64,000 nucleotides of DNA from Acanthacorydalis orientalis (Eukaryota > Arthropoda > Insecta > Megaloptera > Corydalidae), in the NCBI GenBank assembly GCA_034766995.1, contig CM068314.1, forward strand, positions 26,682,108-26,746,107. Reading direction: 5' to 3'. How positions within the stretch are numbered: position 1 is the first letter of the stretch; each line of letters starts with the position of its first letter. Below the pieces are notes generated by a model. The model did no database searches. It was not told the DNA's origin and saw nothing but the letters and a program-made list of their open reading frames with translations. Position numbers and translations under genes: made by a program. Shown piece after piece: positions 26,324 to 40,867 of this stretch.

Positions 26324-27489
26324 TCTTCTTTTTAGAAACGACAGTTTTATTTTGGTCAAAATTGTATATGCATATATTTTGTTGTTATCCTACAACATAT
26401 ATAAACACCTTAAATAAAAATCTCGTTTTACGTAAAGAGCAGATTTGAATAAGAAATTCATTCTTTTTTATTCACAAACAGCCTTCAAAATATGACTGTA
26501 AATGGTTCTTCTTTTACATAAATCAATAATGTTACAATGTTATTCAAAGTACCAACGAGCCGACCAACCGACTACTACCCATCTACTACGTTATACCAAG
26601 TGGCATGAAACCAATCTTCAAATTTTTTCCATTTAATGGACAGACGACACTTGAAAATCGATTTCAATCTAACAATACTCATGAATTTTCTCGAGTCATT
26701 TCTCTCAGATATTTAATTACTGAAATCTTAATTATACACTCTCAAGTCGTTTAAAATCATTTTTAATAAACGATGAATAATTGATTGTCAAATATTAGAA
26801 TACATATTTTTTTTCAATAGATTTCTAATGAACTCTTAATTAAATACGAAGAACTGAAATTTTATGACAAATTCATTTTAAAAATATTTATTACATTTTT
26901 ATTAGGTCAATAATTGTTTAATTCAAACATACACGTAATATACAAGTAAATTGAAAGTATACTTTTTATATTTACTTAAATAATTATGTTTAATTTTATT
27001 AAGTAAATAATAAATAATATGTAACCTTTAAAAGTTAATTACCTGATATTTCAATAAATTATTCTACGCAATATTTACATTTAAAAATAAATGTTATTAC
27101 ATATTTTCTTAGGTTTTATCAAGATCAAAGTTAATAATTATTAATAATTTCATGTAATATTTTTCACAGAAAATAAAGTTTAATTGGAAAAAGTCTGTAT
27201 ATATATATAGATACAAAAAACATTTCTGAATACATTTTTACAAACAATAAATGTAATTAATAAAAATGTTCATACTCTTTGAATATGACGTGAGAAATAA
27301 ATATTCTAAACAGAATATTAATTAATTCTAGACATGAAGCTCAGATAATAATAATATGAAAAGAAAATGTAATTAGCCAAAATGATAATATGTGTAAAAG
27401 AATGTCATAATGTTAATAATATATTAATTTTACAAATGAAATGACAGAGCACATATATTTCTATTTACTTATTATCTATTGGAATGTTA

Positions 27490-27493
<4 letters not shown>

Positions 27494-27532
<39 letters not shown>
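27494..27532. repeat. (TA)n microsatellite
   Basis: Pure TA repeat of about 39 bases. Confidence 0.9.
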
Positions 27533-27533
<1 letters not shown>

Positions 27534-29894
27534 CCTTTTTATATTTAGTTTAGTTGGAATATTATGAAAATATTGATTTGGTAAAATATCTATTTTTATT
27601 TTTTTTTGTTTAATATTGGATTTATTAAGCAGATTTTTTTCTATAATGAAATCAGATCGAGTATTAATTGAAAAAAAAACATTTTAAAATAAAATAGGAA
27701 ATTCTATTGAATTGAAATATTTTTTAAAAAAACAGAACTGTCATCAGTTATTTGATCGTGAACAGTTTGTAAATTTGGCAGTATTATTTGAGAACATTTT
27801 AGTAAAAAGGTAGAATTTTGTTTGTATGTTATGATGTATGTAACAGTTATATCAGAATAATGTAAAAATGTTTGTTAATGACATTTACATTTTTTGACGA
27901 TGTATCAATTGAATTTACGCTTTTGTGTTAATCAAATCCGTGATTATTAATCAACTTTGTGACAAATTACTGAATTGTTATTTTTGCACAGGATGTGATT
28001 GAAAATTGATGAATTATACTTTTTTGTTCGAGTTTACACCATAATCTATAGGTAATTAACATATTCAATCAATCGTGAAACTAGAATATTATAAACTTTT
28101 TCCGAATGTATTTAAACAGATGGTAAAATATATGATAATATTTACATTTATTTATAATATACGATCGAATAATAATACGTTCAAAATTTGTTTTACGATA
28201 CACTAATTTAAAAACGATAAGAATTTTTTCACAGATTAATATTTCTTTTATCATAAAATTTTTCTTGTTATAATGCTCATTGGTTAATTAATTTTTATTC
28301 ATTTCCAAAGTGATATTGTACAAAAAATATGTACTTTTTACTTTGTTACAGATTTCTCTTACTTAATTTTTATAACAGTGCTATGAAATAAATAAAATTG
28401 CCAACAAAATGTGTATAAGCCAAAAGTAAAATAAATAATAATTAATTATTGAAAATTTTGATTACAAACATTTTTGTTGCGTCTAGATAGTGACTGAAAC
28501 GAAATTTAACCATAATTACAATAACTTTAAGACAACCAGAAATATTAACAATTTAAAAAAAATAATAATTTAAAATAGTATATAGATAAAATTTATAAAT
28601 AAAAATACAGAACTATAAAAAAATTATTGCAAAGGTAAAAATGCGAAATTTTTAAATCAAAAAATATTACTAAAATGTTTTGTGTTGCACACAATAAAAC
28701 AATATTGAAAAATAGCAATATGTTTAAAAAATATTTTTATATTAAAATTATTATTAACAATTATTGATTTATAACAATATTATATTAATTATAGTATATA
28801 ATAATTATTATTTAATTACTCCAAAAATATATAAAAATATATTTGTACAAAAGAATTGATAAATTATGTTTTGTCGAATTGTTTTCAAAAAATAATATAT
28901 TTTTTTAACATTTATAACAAGAAAAATATAACAATTTATATTAAATACAAAAAAGTTTATTATATAAATTTTATTATAAAAAATGAAACAATGCACAATA
29001 GAAATTTTAGGTTTAAATTGTTTGATCCTGTTCATAAATAAAATTTAAGTACTTTTGAATAATGCCACTGTATTTTATTAACAATATAGTTTTAATGCGA
29101 TAGTGAAAATAAAGTGAAAACATATGGAGAAATTATTTTTATTAACAAATTAATTAAAGTAAACTAAGATCCTGACTTTGAAATAACTAAATGTCTATTA
29201 AATAACAGATACGAAAGTTATTGTATTAAAAAATTGGCTGTTATTTTAAACATAAGGATAATATTATATTTGAGATATCTGAAATTGCATTTAAATGAGA
29301 GCCAGTAATATTATCGCTAGATTTGGGTTGTTTACGATAGAATGTTAACTATTTTACATAATTATTCTCATTTGTCGAACAAGAATTGAATTAAAATTGA
29401 AAAAATCTTTAATTATGAATTAAATTATTTATTTATTTCATGATAAATACAAACAAATATAAAAATAAATAAATTAAGACCCAAAATATTTAATAATACA
29501 AGATAAATAAAGCAACATTTATAAAAATTATTGTTAAAAATATTAGATAATTATAAATATTTTTTAAATAACTTAAGTTAGACATCCAAAGTAAAATTCT
29601 TAAAACTAAGGAAATTGTTTTTAGAAAAATAAATACTTCTTTTACAAAATAAAATAATAATTTTTCGAAATAAACAAAAAAACAGTTTAAAATTATCAAA
29701 AATTCGATAGTAATGAGTATTTTCGGTTAAGGTTGAAAATTAAGAAAATGGTTAAATGTGATTTTTCTTGCCTTGAAATATATACAAAAATAAATTTAAT
29801 AAAACGTAACACTTCTCTGTCTACAAACAGTGAAATTACTTAAAGTATGTTTTTTTTTTTTTAATTTAAATATAAATAAAGGTTTATACGTATA

Positions 29895-29903
<9 letters not shown>

Positions 29904-29962
<59 letters not shown>
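29904..29962. repeat. (TA)n microsatellite
   Basis: Pure TA repeat of about 59 bases. Confidence 0.95.
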
Positions 29963-29964
<2 letters not shown>

Positions 29965-30343
29965 TACACGAAAACCGTCTTATTATATTTAATCTTCATC
30001 CTTTGTCGTTAACTTTAATGAATAATTAACGTATATTCGTATGGTTTTTATTTTGTGTGTGTCAAAAATGTTGTATAACATACAAAAAAAAATCTATAAT
30101 TTATTTGCATAAAGAAAATGCGGTTCATGAAAATTTCTAGAAATTATATTTTTTCCAGCACCTGAAAATACAACTTGTTAATCTTTTCGTTCTTGACACT
30201 GACACCAGTAATTAGGTGTTTTTGAATATTTATGATAGGTAAAAGTTGAAAAAATTCATGCCAAAGTCAACTGTAATTTGTGTCAAATACTAAAAGGAGT
30301 TTTTTTTTCTACTGTAGACGTATTTTATATTTTTAATGAAAAA

Positions 30344-30345
30344 GG

Positions 30346-30393
<48 letters not shown>
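30344..30393. repeat. (TA)n microsatellite
   Basis: Pure TA repeat of about 50 bases. Confidence 0.95.
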
Positions 30394-30396
<3 letters not shown>

Positions 30397-30585
30397 AATG
30401 AATGCTCATTTCATGCAAGATATTTCTGAACAGAGGAGCCATTAACTGAAAGGTTGGATAATTCGTAGAGTATTTTTTGCAGTGGAGAATTTAATATTTA
30501 GACAGTTATTTGTATGATAATTACAATTTCACATAATCTTTAATGTCTTATTTTCGTCCTTTTTTTGGTACATATATATATATGT

Positions 30586-30594
30586 GTATGTATG

Positions 30595-30649
<55 letters not shown>
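30586..30649. repeat. (TATG)n/(TA)n microsatellite
   Basis: A short GTAT run leads into about 48 bases of TA repeat. Confidence 0.95.
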
Positions 30650-30650
<1 letters not shown>

Positions 30651-30844
30651 GAAAGTCTTAAAGGAATATTAAAATCAAATATACCTCTTGTTTATTTAAT
30701 ATTTAATTGTTGTTTTGTACGTGATGAAGTGTCTGACAGTAGATAAAAGTGGTGATTATGCAAATATAAAATGTCATTATAATTGTCATTGTCAACATGG
30801 ATAATTTAAATATTTCATCACGATCTCAAAAAACAATTAATAAC

Positions 30845-30845
<1 letters not shown>

Positions 30846-30901
<56 letters not shown>
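30846..30901. repeat. (TA)n microsatellite
   Basis: Pure TA repeat of about 56 bases; third long tract within 600 bases. Confidence 0.95.
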
Positions 30902-30904
<3 letters not shown>

Positions 30905-31259
30905 CGACTTTTTTACATAAAAATAATTAAACTTATAAGTGAAATTTTTTGTAACTCTTATATATTGTCGAATTTATAAGGCTAAGGATTAGTAAGAGAA
31001 TTATTACAAAGAATGTCATAAAAGATGATATTTTTCAAAATGTTCGGTTTCCACTCTAAGTACATAAGTTCATATCTCAATGAATTTTTTTTACTTCTAA
31101 ACTAACTTCTAAACTAACTAAAGAAACATTTAAATGTATGGACTACTTTTTATACGTTAAGTGAAGTATTTCGTGTTCACAAATAGTAATCTTATAAATT
31201 TTTTGAATCTATATTTATTGATCACCACTCCGATATATTTATCTGCATTTTCCTCTATT

Positions 31260-31295
<36 letters not shown>

Positions 31296-31689
31296 TATAC
31301 GTATGTTTCAGTATACAAATACATGTAAAACTTCATTTGTGAGTGATAGTTATATCATTTTTGAAAAAAACCTTATAATAATTTTTCATTCTATACATTA
31401 ATTTTGATAAATTGTAATATATATTTTGAAAATTAAAAATAGAAATGATTTTTCTTAAAATGTTTATACTTTTATTTCCATTTAATTATAGAAAGATATT
31501 AGGAATAATGAATGTAATAAGATATATTTATGAACCAAAACTTTCTACTAAAAGAAAGTTTTATATAGATCGATAAAAATTACAATTTTTACTGATAATT
31601 ATACTGTGTACTATATAAAAAAATATATGAATGTCAAGTAGTGTAAATAATATATATATTAAAATCTATATATATATATATATATATAA

Positions 31690-32860
31690 TACTGGTGCTA
31701 ATATATAGTACTTAGTGCCTTTCTCATAGAAAATAAATGTTTGTTTACGGATAAATGGAATACATTTCAATTCTCAAAATATCCCCCATTACTTCATATA
31801 ACTTTGCTCCATTTATCTGAAAACTTACGAATCTCTTGTGAAAAATGATGGCGGCTGAGTCGATGAAGTCATCAGTGTATCCGGAAATCTACCACTGTTT
31901 TAAAATATATAAACCAAGTGATGCTGGAGCTACCGGAACAGGTGATAATCTGAGGGTGTTATGATCGGCAAATACGCCGCATGAGGGAGAATTTCTCAGC
32001 TCAACGAACAAATCATGTATTTTGTCTTTTTCGTGGCGTGCGGCCGACCGTTGTTGTATTGCAAAATGACTTGTCTCGTTCCCTTACTAGTGATTGATAT
32101 TTTTTTCTCTAATTTGTCACTCAAATGGATGATCTGTTGTTAATAATGCTCTGAATTTATAGTATAACCGAGCTCAATAAACTATTAATACACCACACTT
32201 TAATGTCCCGCCAAATACACAATAACACATTTTTGGCCTGAATGTTTGGTTTCGTAGTTGATGTCAATAGTTCACCAGGCGTTATACATGATTATCGACC
32301 ATTAATGTTGTCCTAAAAAATATTTTTCTTCACTGGTTATGATTTTATGCAAAAATCCTTCCTTTTGAATCTTGTGAGCGAAGAATTAGCCGTATCGCAT
32401 GTTATTTCTTTCTCTTCAGACTAAGTTTATGTGGAATCCAAAGGTTTAGTTTCTGAATTTTTCCCAGCCTACATAGATGACACGAAATTGTTTTCTGGGT
32501 AATTTCTAGTTGTTGAGCGAGTTATTGTTCAATCTGAGGGGAGTTTTCACTTAAAAGCTCCTTGAGGTCTCCGTCATTAAATTTTTTCGGCTGTCCGAGA
32601 TATTTCCGATTGACAAGATCAAATCCACCACTCCGAAACGTTTGAAACTATTTTTGTATTTTATTCACCCCCTCCCTACCTTTTACCACCGTCAAGCTTA
32701 ACAAATCATCCCCATGGCTCTGGAAGCATTTTTTCAACTGAAATATAAAAAATATGCAGTGCCTAATTTAGTGCTTTTCAGACGGGATTGTGTTCACTAC
32801 GAGTAGTGTTTTGTGCTATGCAAATTGAGTGCCCATAGAAAGCAATTTTATGACATGACA
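31690..32860 (-). mobile_element. Degenerate near-full-length mariner (mauritiana/mellifera-like)
   Basis: About 1.15 kb whose minus strand is a decayed mariner transposase gene. The left edge abuts a (TA)n tract (31663-31687). Its outer bases align loosely with the clean terminal repeat of the relative at 41309 (TTAGGTGTAAAAATTAA). Internal blocks shared with that relative include GAGTCGATGAAGTCAT. The right edge is not sharply defined. Length is close to a full mariner of about 1.3 kb. Confidence 0.8.
31760..32690 (-). pseudogene. Mariner transposase relic with lost catalytic residues
   Basis: Recognisable pieces in order on the minus strand are: FNDGDLKELLSENSPQIEQ (second helix-turn-helix approach), WIPHKLS (canonical WVPHEL), FLHKIITSEEKYF (canonical FLHRIVTGDEKWI), VILQYNNGRPHATKK (canonical VILQHDNARPH) and PSDYHLFR. 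The first catalytic Asp reads Glu and the second reads Asn; only the third Asp (PSD) survives. Many stops and frameshifts separate the blocks. These replacements show the copy is inactive. Confidence 0.85.
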
Positions 32861-32945
32861 AATTAAGTATATTTATTCCTTGTGGAGATATTTTCATTCA
32901 TGTATTTAATGTAATATTATATAATTAATTTATCAAAAATTCAAA

Positions 32946-32978
32946 CACACACACATATATATATATATATGTATATAT

Positions 32979-33024
<46 letters not shown>
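32946..33024. repeat. (CA)n and (TA)n microsatellite
   Basis: Short CA run followed by TA tracts with interruptions around 32970-32985. Confidence 0.9.
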
Positions 33025-34689
33025 ATATTTGAATAGTGATATGAAAAAACCTACTTGCCAAATAAAAAGTGCGATAACATTTAATAAATTTTTTGTTTGT
33101 TATTAGATTTTATCAGACTAATTTATGAAAATTTAACAGGAAGTTAAACAAATCCAATGTTCTTGTAGTAACAAAAGAATACAATTTTAACGTACAATTC
33201 GCGTTTAATATTTATTTATCGCAGGAATGACAAATTGCTATTTGGTTTAAAGTAGTGTGCAGAAAATTAACTGTACAGTATATTACGTATAATTTTACTC
33301 ACTTTATATTATATATTCTTTGTATATGTTCTCGTGTTTAAATATATACTTTGATATTATATACTATATATATATATATATATATATATACGGAAGCTAA
33401 TGAGTGCAGTGTTACTCCAATAACCTCCAGCGATTTATAAAATATATAAAAAAATTAAGTCATACTCATGGTCGTTTAATTTTTTTATAATGAAAAATAT
33501 TAAATATTTTTATAAATCAATTTTTATACATCTGTATGTAAATATATAATTACTTCAACTTCAATATGAAACTAATTTCCATTTTAAACGAGAAAGTTTA
33601 CATTTAAATCAATTGAATTTTCATATGTTTTTTTTACATTCTTCAAATATTTTCATACGAAATGTTTTTTTTTTTAAATTGTAACGACGTTCGAATATTT
33701 TTTTACTATTTATAGATATGAAACGAAAAAGGACCTGACATTTCATATAAAAGTACTGAATTTAAAATGAATATATTTCTTTTGAGTTTTTATGTATATA
33801 AATACAATCTGCGAATTTATAGATAACTTAATTGAATATTCGTTCATCCAACATATATTACAGATTTACGATGAAACGTTGTTTTGAATATTATGACGAA
33901 TATTGTATCAGGAAATTGAAGTACTCAGTTTGATTTATGATAACCAACTAAAAAAAAAATACACGACACATTAACAATGAACTGTGTTATTTACGTATGG
34001 GAAAATAACATGCGATTTTGCAATTCGAAAAGTTGCTTAGCGAACATGTTTTAATTTAGTTTGACATTGTAATCAACATTTATTGTTTTATTTATTGTAA
34101 CAATGTATTTTCATACATTTCAATCTAATTACAAGTAATAAACGAATCATTTACATGTAACACCAATTAAAAGGATGTTGGAAAAAATATATTTTTATTA
34201 ACCTGTTTTTTTTTATTTTGCTTTAATTAAAATTTATTTGTCTCCAGTGTTATTTATAATTTAATACTATAAGAAAGTTTCACTAAAAATACTCATATAT
34301 ATGTATTCTTGTATGCGTATTAGTGGTGAATATGTATTTATCTTTTGACTTTTTCAAAAATAGATTACGTTACAAGTAAAACACAATTTAATATAAACTT
34401 TATAATATTTTGATTTTAAATAGAAGTGTTGTTTGTTTTAATTTAGTATAATATATTGTACGTTAAATTTATGAATCATAAAAAGAATTATAAATAAAAT
34501 AAACGTTTTATTGTTGATTTTCTAACATTAACATTTTTAACTTTAAATTATTAAACAAAAAATTACTCAATTAATATTTTCTATTATTTTTTTACATTTT
34601 AAGTAACACATTTTATACAGAAAACTATTAATTCTGTATTAATACTTTTAAAAAAGTGTATTATAACGAAAGTTAAATATATATTGCAT

Positions 34690-34724
<35 letters not shown>

Positions 34725-36689
34725 TCTAAATAATAAAAATATCACTTAGATAATCAAGACAAAAAATACTTTATTACATTATTTTTTAATGACCTCGATA
34801 ATCTGTGTAAAGTGCTCCTTAAGTAATTTGAAATTTAATATTTAATTTTCCGATATTTCTAAATTTTTCATTCGTAGAATTTGTAAAATTAACTATTAAA
34901 CATTTTAATATTTGCAGTACAAAAATTATATACGGAATTTTTAAAAAAGAAAAAAAAATAATATAGTGTCTTATTTCAATAATAGATAATTACATAAACT
35001 ACAAAATATTTAAGAAAAATATTAGTTTTATGCAATAAAATCAATAAGGTATTATTGGAAAATATATAAAATATAAATTGACATAGAGAATAATACAGAG
35101 ATTTCAACTAGTTATAATGAAAGAAGTAAATGACCGTTTTATTTATAACATTATATTTCACGCTTTTATTTTGATTGTCTGTATTCAGCTTTTTGAAAGA
35201 AGTAATTATATTTCTGTACGTGTCTTGAAGAGTTTATTTTGTCTGACAGGCGAACAACGTTGAGTGCTATTGTAATTTGCTTCAAAACAAAATGAAACAT
35301 GAGAACTAAGTAACGAAAAAAAAACACATGGAATGATATCTTTTCAAGTATTTTTCTCCCAGGAAAACAAGCGTGTCTGTTCGGAGAAATAAAATTTTGA
35401 CATTAATGAAGCGAGAAATACTTTTTCATACTTCAATTAGTCAAGATTTTCTCGTATCTGATTTCTATTGATATCGAACTTTTAAAGGTATCGTACTTCC
35501 TGTTAAAACACAATATTCATGAATGATATGCGATAACTCATGTATAAAAAACAGTCATTTTTATTCAGGAAGTGAAATAATATTATAATTGAATTACTGA
35601 GGCGAAAAAATTTTCCTGAACAATGACATACGTGAATAATAAAATCAATAAAAATAAATAAAAAATAGATTAAAAAAGAAAGAGTAAACAATGTTTTTCA
35701 TAGACTTAAATAAATTGCTTTTGCTAAGTAAACGAGATAAACTGAAAGAAGTTATTAAAATTTTAGAGGTAAACTAAAGATATAGAAAGAAATGTCACTT
35801 TATAGGAAACCGATAGCTACAGTAAGAAAAACTTCTCATAGTAATCAATCACGTTAAGAAGTATGAGGTCTGGAGAAATTCTTCTCTACATGTTTAACGT
35901 ATTTTAAAAGACAGCGCTGTAGTAAGAACAAACAGGAAAAGTTATTTAGTCAGTTATTTCGTTTTAAAAAGCGAAATGTGTCAGATGCTGATGCCGTGCT
36001 GTTTTCATACTAATGTAAGAATTAGAGTGACACATTTGTCAAAATTTAACTATTTTGTTTAACATTAACTAGAAATAACATTATATAATAAATGTATGCC
36101 ACAGAACATTTTTTGTATAAACGACAGGTATTTCTTGTAAACATTTGTTAATTATGTTAAAAGTATATCTTTTTGAAATTAAATATGAAATAGATATTTA
36201 TGTTTAATACTTTTTTTAATGAAAAATTATATATTTCTCTTTTCTGTAATTAATGCGGAAAAACTGAATAACATAAAAAAAAGGCAAAAATATGATTAAT
36301 TTTAAGAATATTCAAATATATCCCCAGGCTTTTAAATATTGTTTTAGAATGTTTTGCATTGAAAAGAATATTATTTTCAATGCATCGGTTTTAAGTAAAT
36401 GATATAGTTATTAAAAAAAAACAATTCATTGAATGTCAAAATATCATATGAGTTAAAAAATATATGGTCAATTTCATTTTTTATTTTAAAAATACCATAT
36501 ATTTATAATAAATGTTAATATAAGGGGAAATTTAGAAAAAATCTTAGTATCTTTATCAGGAAATTATCGTACATTTTATGCATACTATAAATAAGATTTG
36601 CTATTAAATTTAAAAATCTTTGAACTTTCTGTAATAACCAATGTTAAAATACTTAAAAATTAATTCCTTAGCTTAATATACATACATAC

Positions 36690-36727
<38 letters not shown>

Positions 36728-37119
36728 TATAATATTTATTTGGAAAATATTACGATTTTAAACATTTCTATTGTTTCTAGCATTGCGTAAGAATTGTATC
36801 AATATTGTTTGTTCGAATAATTAATTTCTTCACAATTATTATGAATGCAATTCTTATATTTATTTCTTTTGTGTAACACATGTTACTTTTTTAGTAGTAC
36901 TCTGGTAACTGTAATACTTGTATTGCATTTTATGATCCATTGGACATCAACTGCCAAAGGCAGGTCACGTACTAGGCAAGTTAGACCACAATGAAGTTTT
37001 TCTGAGGATGCGAACAAAACTTTACTCATAACGTACAACGTTTAGAGGAATATCACGTGTGTACCTTCATGTGGTGGCACTAAAAGTTTATCTGTAATTC
37101 TCTATTGTATATTGTATAT

Positions 37120-37186
<67 letters not shown>
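37120..37186. repeat. (TA)n microsatellite
   Basis: TA repeat of about 66 bases with one C interruption. Confidence 0.95.
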
Positions 37187-37187
<1 letters not shown>

Positions 37188-38467
37188 GTAACGTTAACAT
37201 TCCAACAACTACATCCATACACATGTACATGTATATATATATATATACACATACTAATATTGAACAAATCTAAATATAGAGAAAATTGAGTGTATATTAA
37301 ATATCTCGTATAAATTCCTTACTATTATGATCTTTGAAATTTAAACAATTATTCCCACGAAATTTATTCTCTGAAAGTTTGAAATAACATACAGTCTGAA
37401 AAGTAACTGTTTTTATTTTAATATATTAAATCTCACAATACTCAATAATTGAGAACAAAGTAAATTATTATTTAGAAATTTCAAAAACTTTCTTTCTTTG
37501 GATGTTTTTTATAAAATAAAATTTAAATACGTTTTAATTTTCATTTTCTTGCAGAATGTTAACAATCATCTCTAAATGAAGAGGTTTAAAATATACTTTT
37601 TATTGAATTACTTAAATAAACTAGCTTGTGAAAAAATCATTTTTATTACAAATGTTCAAATAAATCTTTCACACATATAATTATTTTTATATACTCAGGT
37701 TCCTTTAATAAATTGAATTTCTAGATAACGTCAGTAATTACACAATTAAGCTCAATAAAATTGTAATAACGTGCAAGTTATAATCATAAGACTTCTTGTC
37801 CCAATTAGTATGATTAAGCTGCGTGATCCAATGATAGCTATGGTATTAAAAGTAATTAATTGCGTCCGAGTTATCGGGTTACACTAGATTTCAGTTTTGC
37901 GGTAGTAACTTTCATGTAGTTTTCGTATACTTGATTGAATTTAGAATGAATTGTATTAAAAATATTATTATTTCAACGAAAGTTGAATTGAAACATGACT
38001 AAGAGTTGAAGTTATGCTCTTATTAGTATTCATGTACCGACTGTGTTGGTATTAATTCTAATTAACATTCTCTAAAATTATCTTCAAGCATTACAATGTG
38101 GAAGTCCTTGAATGATAGTTCTCTATGTTATAGATTTTATATCTAATTATCAATTTTTAGTTACCAATTCAATTTAGTTTGGAAACATTAATTTGATTTA
38201 TTTTAAATATATTAAGTCATGCACGCACACACACACACACACAGATATATATATATATATATATATAATAATTCTCAAATTTAACACATAAAGATGTGAT
38301 ACGTGTTTAATTTTTACTACCATACAGATGTTTTTTATATTCTACGAGGTCAGACAATTAAGTAAATAAACACTTTAATACTAAAAAATATGTTAGTATA
38401 TAAATAAATATTTGAAAAATAAAAAAATCACTGGTTTAAAGAGCATATTTTTGTGTACAAATATAAA

Positions 38468-38469
<2 letters not shown>

Positions 38470-38526
<57 letters not shown>
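38470..38526. repeat. (TA)n microsatellite abutting mariner end
   Basis: Pure TA repeat of about 57 bases that runs straight into the terminal repeat of the element at 38527. The open frame crossing it gains a meaningless poly-YI tail. Confidence 0.95.
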
Positions 38527-38531
<5 letters not shown>

Positions 38532-39349
38532 GTTGTTTGATAAGTATGTTAAAAAGCAAGTTAAGCACCGTTGTTTGGAAATAGTCGATTTTATTTCTCA
38601 GTCTCCATTGAGGACTATGCACTTGGTCCAGCGAGTCTGCAAAATACGCATTGATTGCGGCGATGATATACTCATTCGACGAGAATTTCTTCCCACCGAG
38701 CCAAATTTTCAAGTTTGTAAAGAGGAAGAAGTTGCATGAGGCGAAGTCCGGAAAATGGGGTGGATGAGGAATGAGTTCGAAACTTAATACATCCAATTTT
38801 GCTATTGCGACGGATGATTTGTGGGACGGCGCGTTGTCCTGGTGAAAGAGTACTTTTTGTGCGCTAATCTTGTCCATTTTCGGTTTAACTATTCTTTCAA
38901 ACGGTACAATTATGTTGCATAATAGGCTCCTGTCATCGTTTTTCCTTTCGTTAAGTAATCGATCAAGATGATTCTTTGAGAATCCCAAAAAAACAGTGGT
39001 CATCACCTTTCCATCCGACAAAATGGTCTGCCTTCTTTGACGCACTTTCACTTGCCGTTGTCCACTGCTTTGACTACTGCTTCGACTCAGGTGTGTAGTG
39101 GTGGATCTATGTTTCATCCACGGCGACGAATCGATGCAGAAAGGCTTTCTCGATTTTTTCTATTTTTGCGGCAACTACTACAATGCTCGCTTTAAATATC
39201 TATAGAACGTGAACAATGAGTCGCTTCTATTTCGCTTAATTCTATTTTGCTTATGCTAGTTTCAAAAGTGACGCTTGGTAGCCGTAACATTACCAAATGA
39301 ATGGTGGTGTCATATCATAGAAATTTATCAAACTCATCAAACGACAACG
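38527..39349 (-). mobile_element. Internally deleted mariner, copy A
   Basis: The left end reads TATGGGTTGTTTGATAAGTA. The right end, on the minus strand, reads CGTTGTCGTTTGATGAGTTT. These are imperfect terminal inverted repeats flanked by TA on both sides (38525-38526 and 39350-39351). At about 823 bases it is some 0.5 kb short of a full mariner. The part encoding both helix-turn-helix motifs is missing, as are about 45 bases near the transposase C-terminus. The copy at 60064-60863 has both deletions at the same places. Confidence 0.88.
38549..39205 (-). pseudogene. Mariner transposase C-terminal half, disrupted
   Basis: One minus-strand frame reads FKASIVVVAAKIEKIEKAFL then HRFVAVDET, a TAG in place of Trp, and IHHYTPESKQ, covering the first catalytic Asp. 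The 229-residue open frame starting at 39117 uses a different phase first, re-enters the true frame at KVMTTVF, leaves it again and returns at KVLFHQDNAPSHKSS. It then continues through FELIPHPPHFPDFASCNFFL to WLGGKKFSSNEYIIAA. In the DD34D triad the second Asp (HQDN) is present, but the third is Asn (ASCN in place of APSD). The tail after AYFAD is a deletion join followed by microsatellite. It is not a functional gene despite its length. Confidence 0.88.
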
Positions 39350-40425
39350 TATATGTATATAAATATTGAATTACGTATACTGACTGCTATCGAAATGAGA
39401 ATAATTGATTGTATCAAACAGTATTGAAACATGGAGAAAACGTAGTAAGAAAAATTAAAATGACATAAAAATTTAACCAACTGAAAAATGAACAACTACT
39501 ACAATTGAAACATGTTTAAAAGTTAATACAGAACAAGGGTACAGCGCAAAAAATGAATTTTAGTTCGAAATCAATCACAAAAATGTTTCAAACATTTTAC
39601 GATAGTCAACATTCAATAGTCAATTTCCATACAGTTTCAATCTAGTTGATTACTCGCTGAATTGTAGATCCTGCATAATATTTTAAACTCCAATTATATT
39701 CGAGATTTATTTGATAAAAAATGAGTATATTTTTTTATTTGAACTTTTTTAAATCTATAAATAGATAGAAATGAATGAAAAATCACAAAAAAGTAATTTC
39801 TATACAATTATTAAAAACTCCGTAGAGGTTTGTTAGAACGAATAACAATTTAATACCATATTTTATAATTGAGTAACTTTGTATGATGGTGTTTTATTTC
39901 TAGACAGATTTAATTTAAACGATGTACGCATCACATTAAATTTAATTACGTAAGCTGTCAATTGCGTTCTTGCTATTGCTGACTAAAATATTTTTAGATA
40001 TTATAAAAAGCATACGATTCAAATTATTTATTTTTATTTCGAAAATAAGTCAAATTAAAACTTTTATGATATTTAACACGTATACTTAATGACAGATAAT
40101 TGTTGATATCAATTTACAAAAGCATACACTGTTAATTGAAAGGTGCTACTGTGTTGAAATTAACAGTTATCGCTCTGCAAGTGTTGAATTAAATTTCAGA
40201 ATGTTTTATAGAGATTAAATATAAATTTTTGTATGTAGTGATTCAATATTACAAAAAAATATTTTTTGTATTTTAATATTTTTTTTGATTAATTTATTGT
40301 AGAATACGTACTTAGGTCATAAATAGATTTGTTTACATGTATTAAAAGATGAAATAAAATTATGTACTAGGAGATTTTCTAAAAATTACAGTAAAAATTT
40401 GTCATTAGAGATTGTGCATACTTAA

Positions 40426-40428
<3 letters not shown>

Positions 40429-40507
<79 letters not shown>
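40429..40507. repeat. (TA)n microsatellite, longest in window
   Basis: Pure TA repeat of about 79 bases. Confidence 0.95.
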
Positions 40508-40509
<2 letters not shown>

Positions 40510-40867
40510 TGTTAATTATAATTAGTGTACGAATACGTGTTTGTTGTTAAATAAGCTTTTGGATTAAATTTTCGTTTGTATGCTAATATAAGCCTTCGGA
40601 GGATATCAAGTTATTATGAAAACACATTATGTTATACACCTATTTGTATTCCAATGTAAATAATTAGAACTTCTCAAAGAAATTGTTTACAAGTACATGT
40701 GATATTTAGTTTCGCATTTTGGAATATTTTATTATTAGTAATTTATAAATTTATGTCATTTCAATTTTATTCATAAATGGGGGCATCTCGAAATTATTAT
40801 AATGATGATAAAAATATTTTCTGAAATAATTATTTATTTAACTACTGATACAAGTCTATATAAGCCA

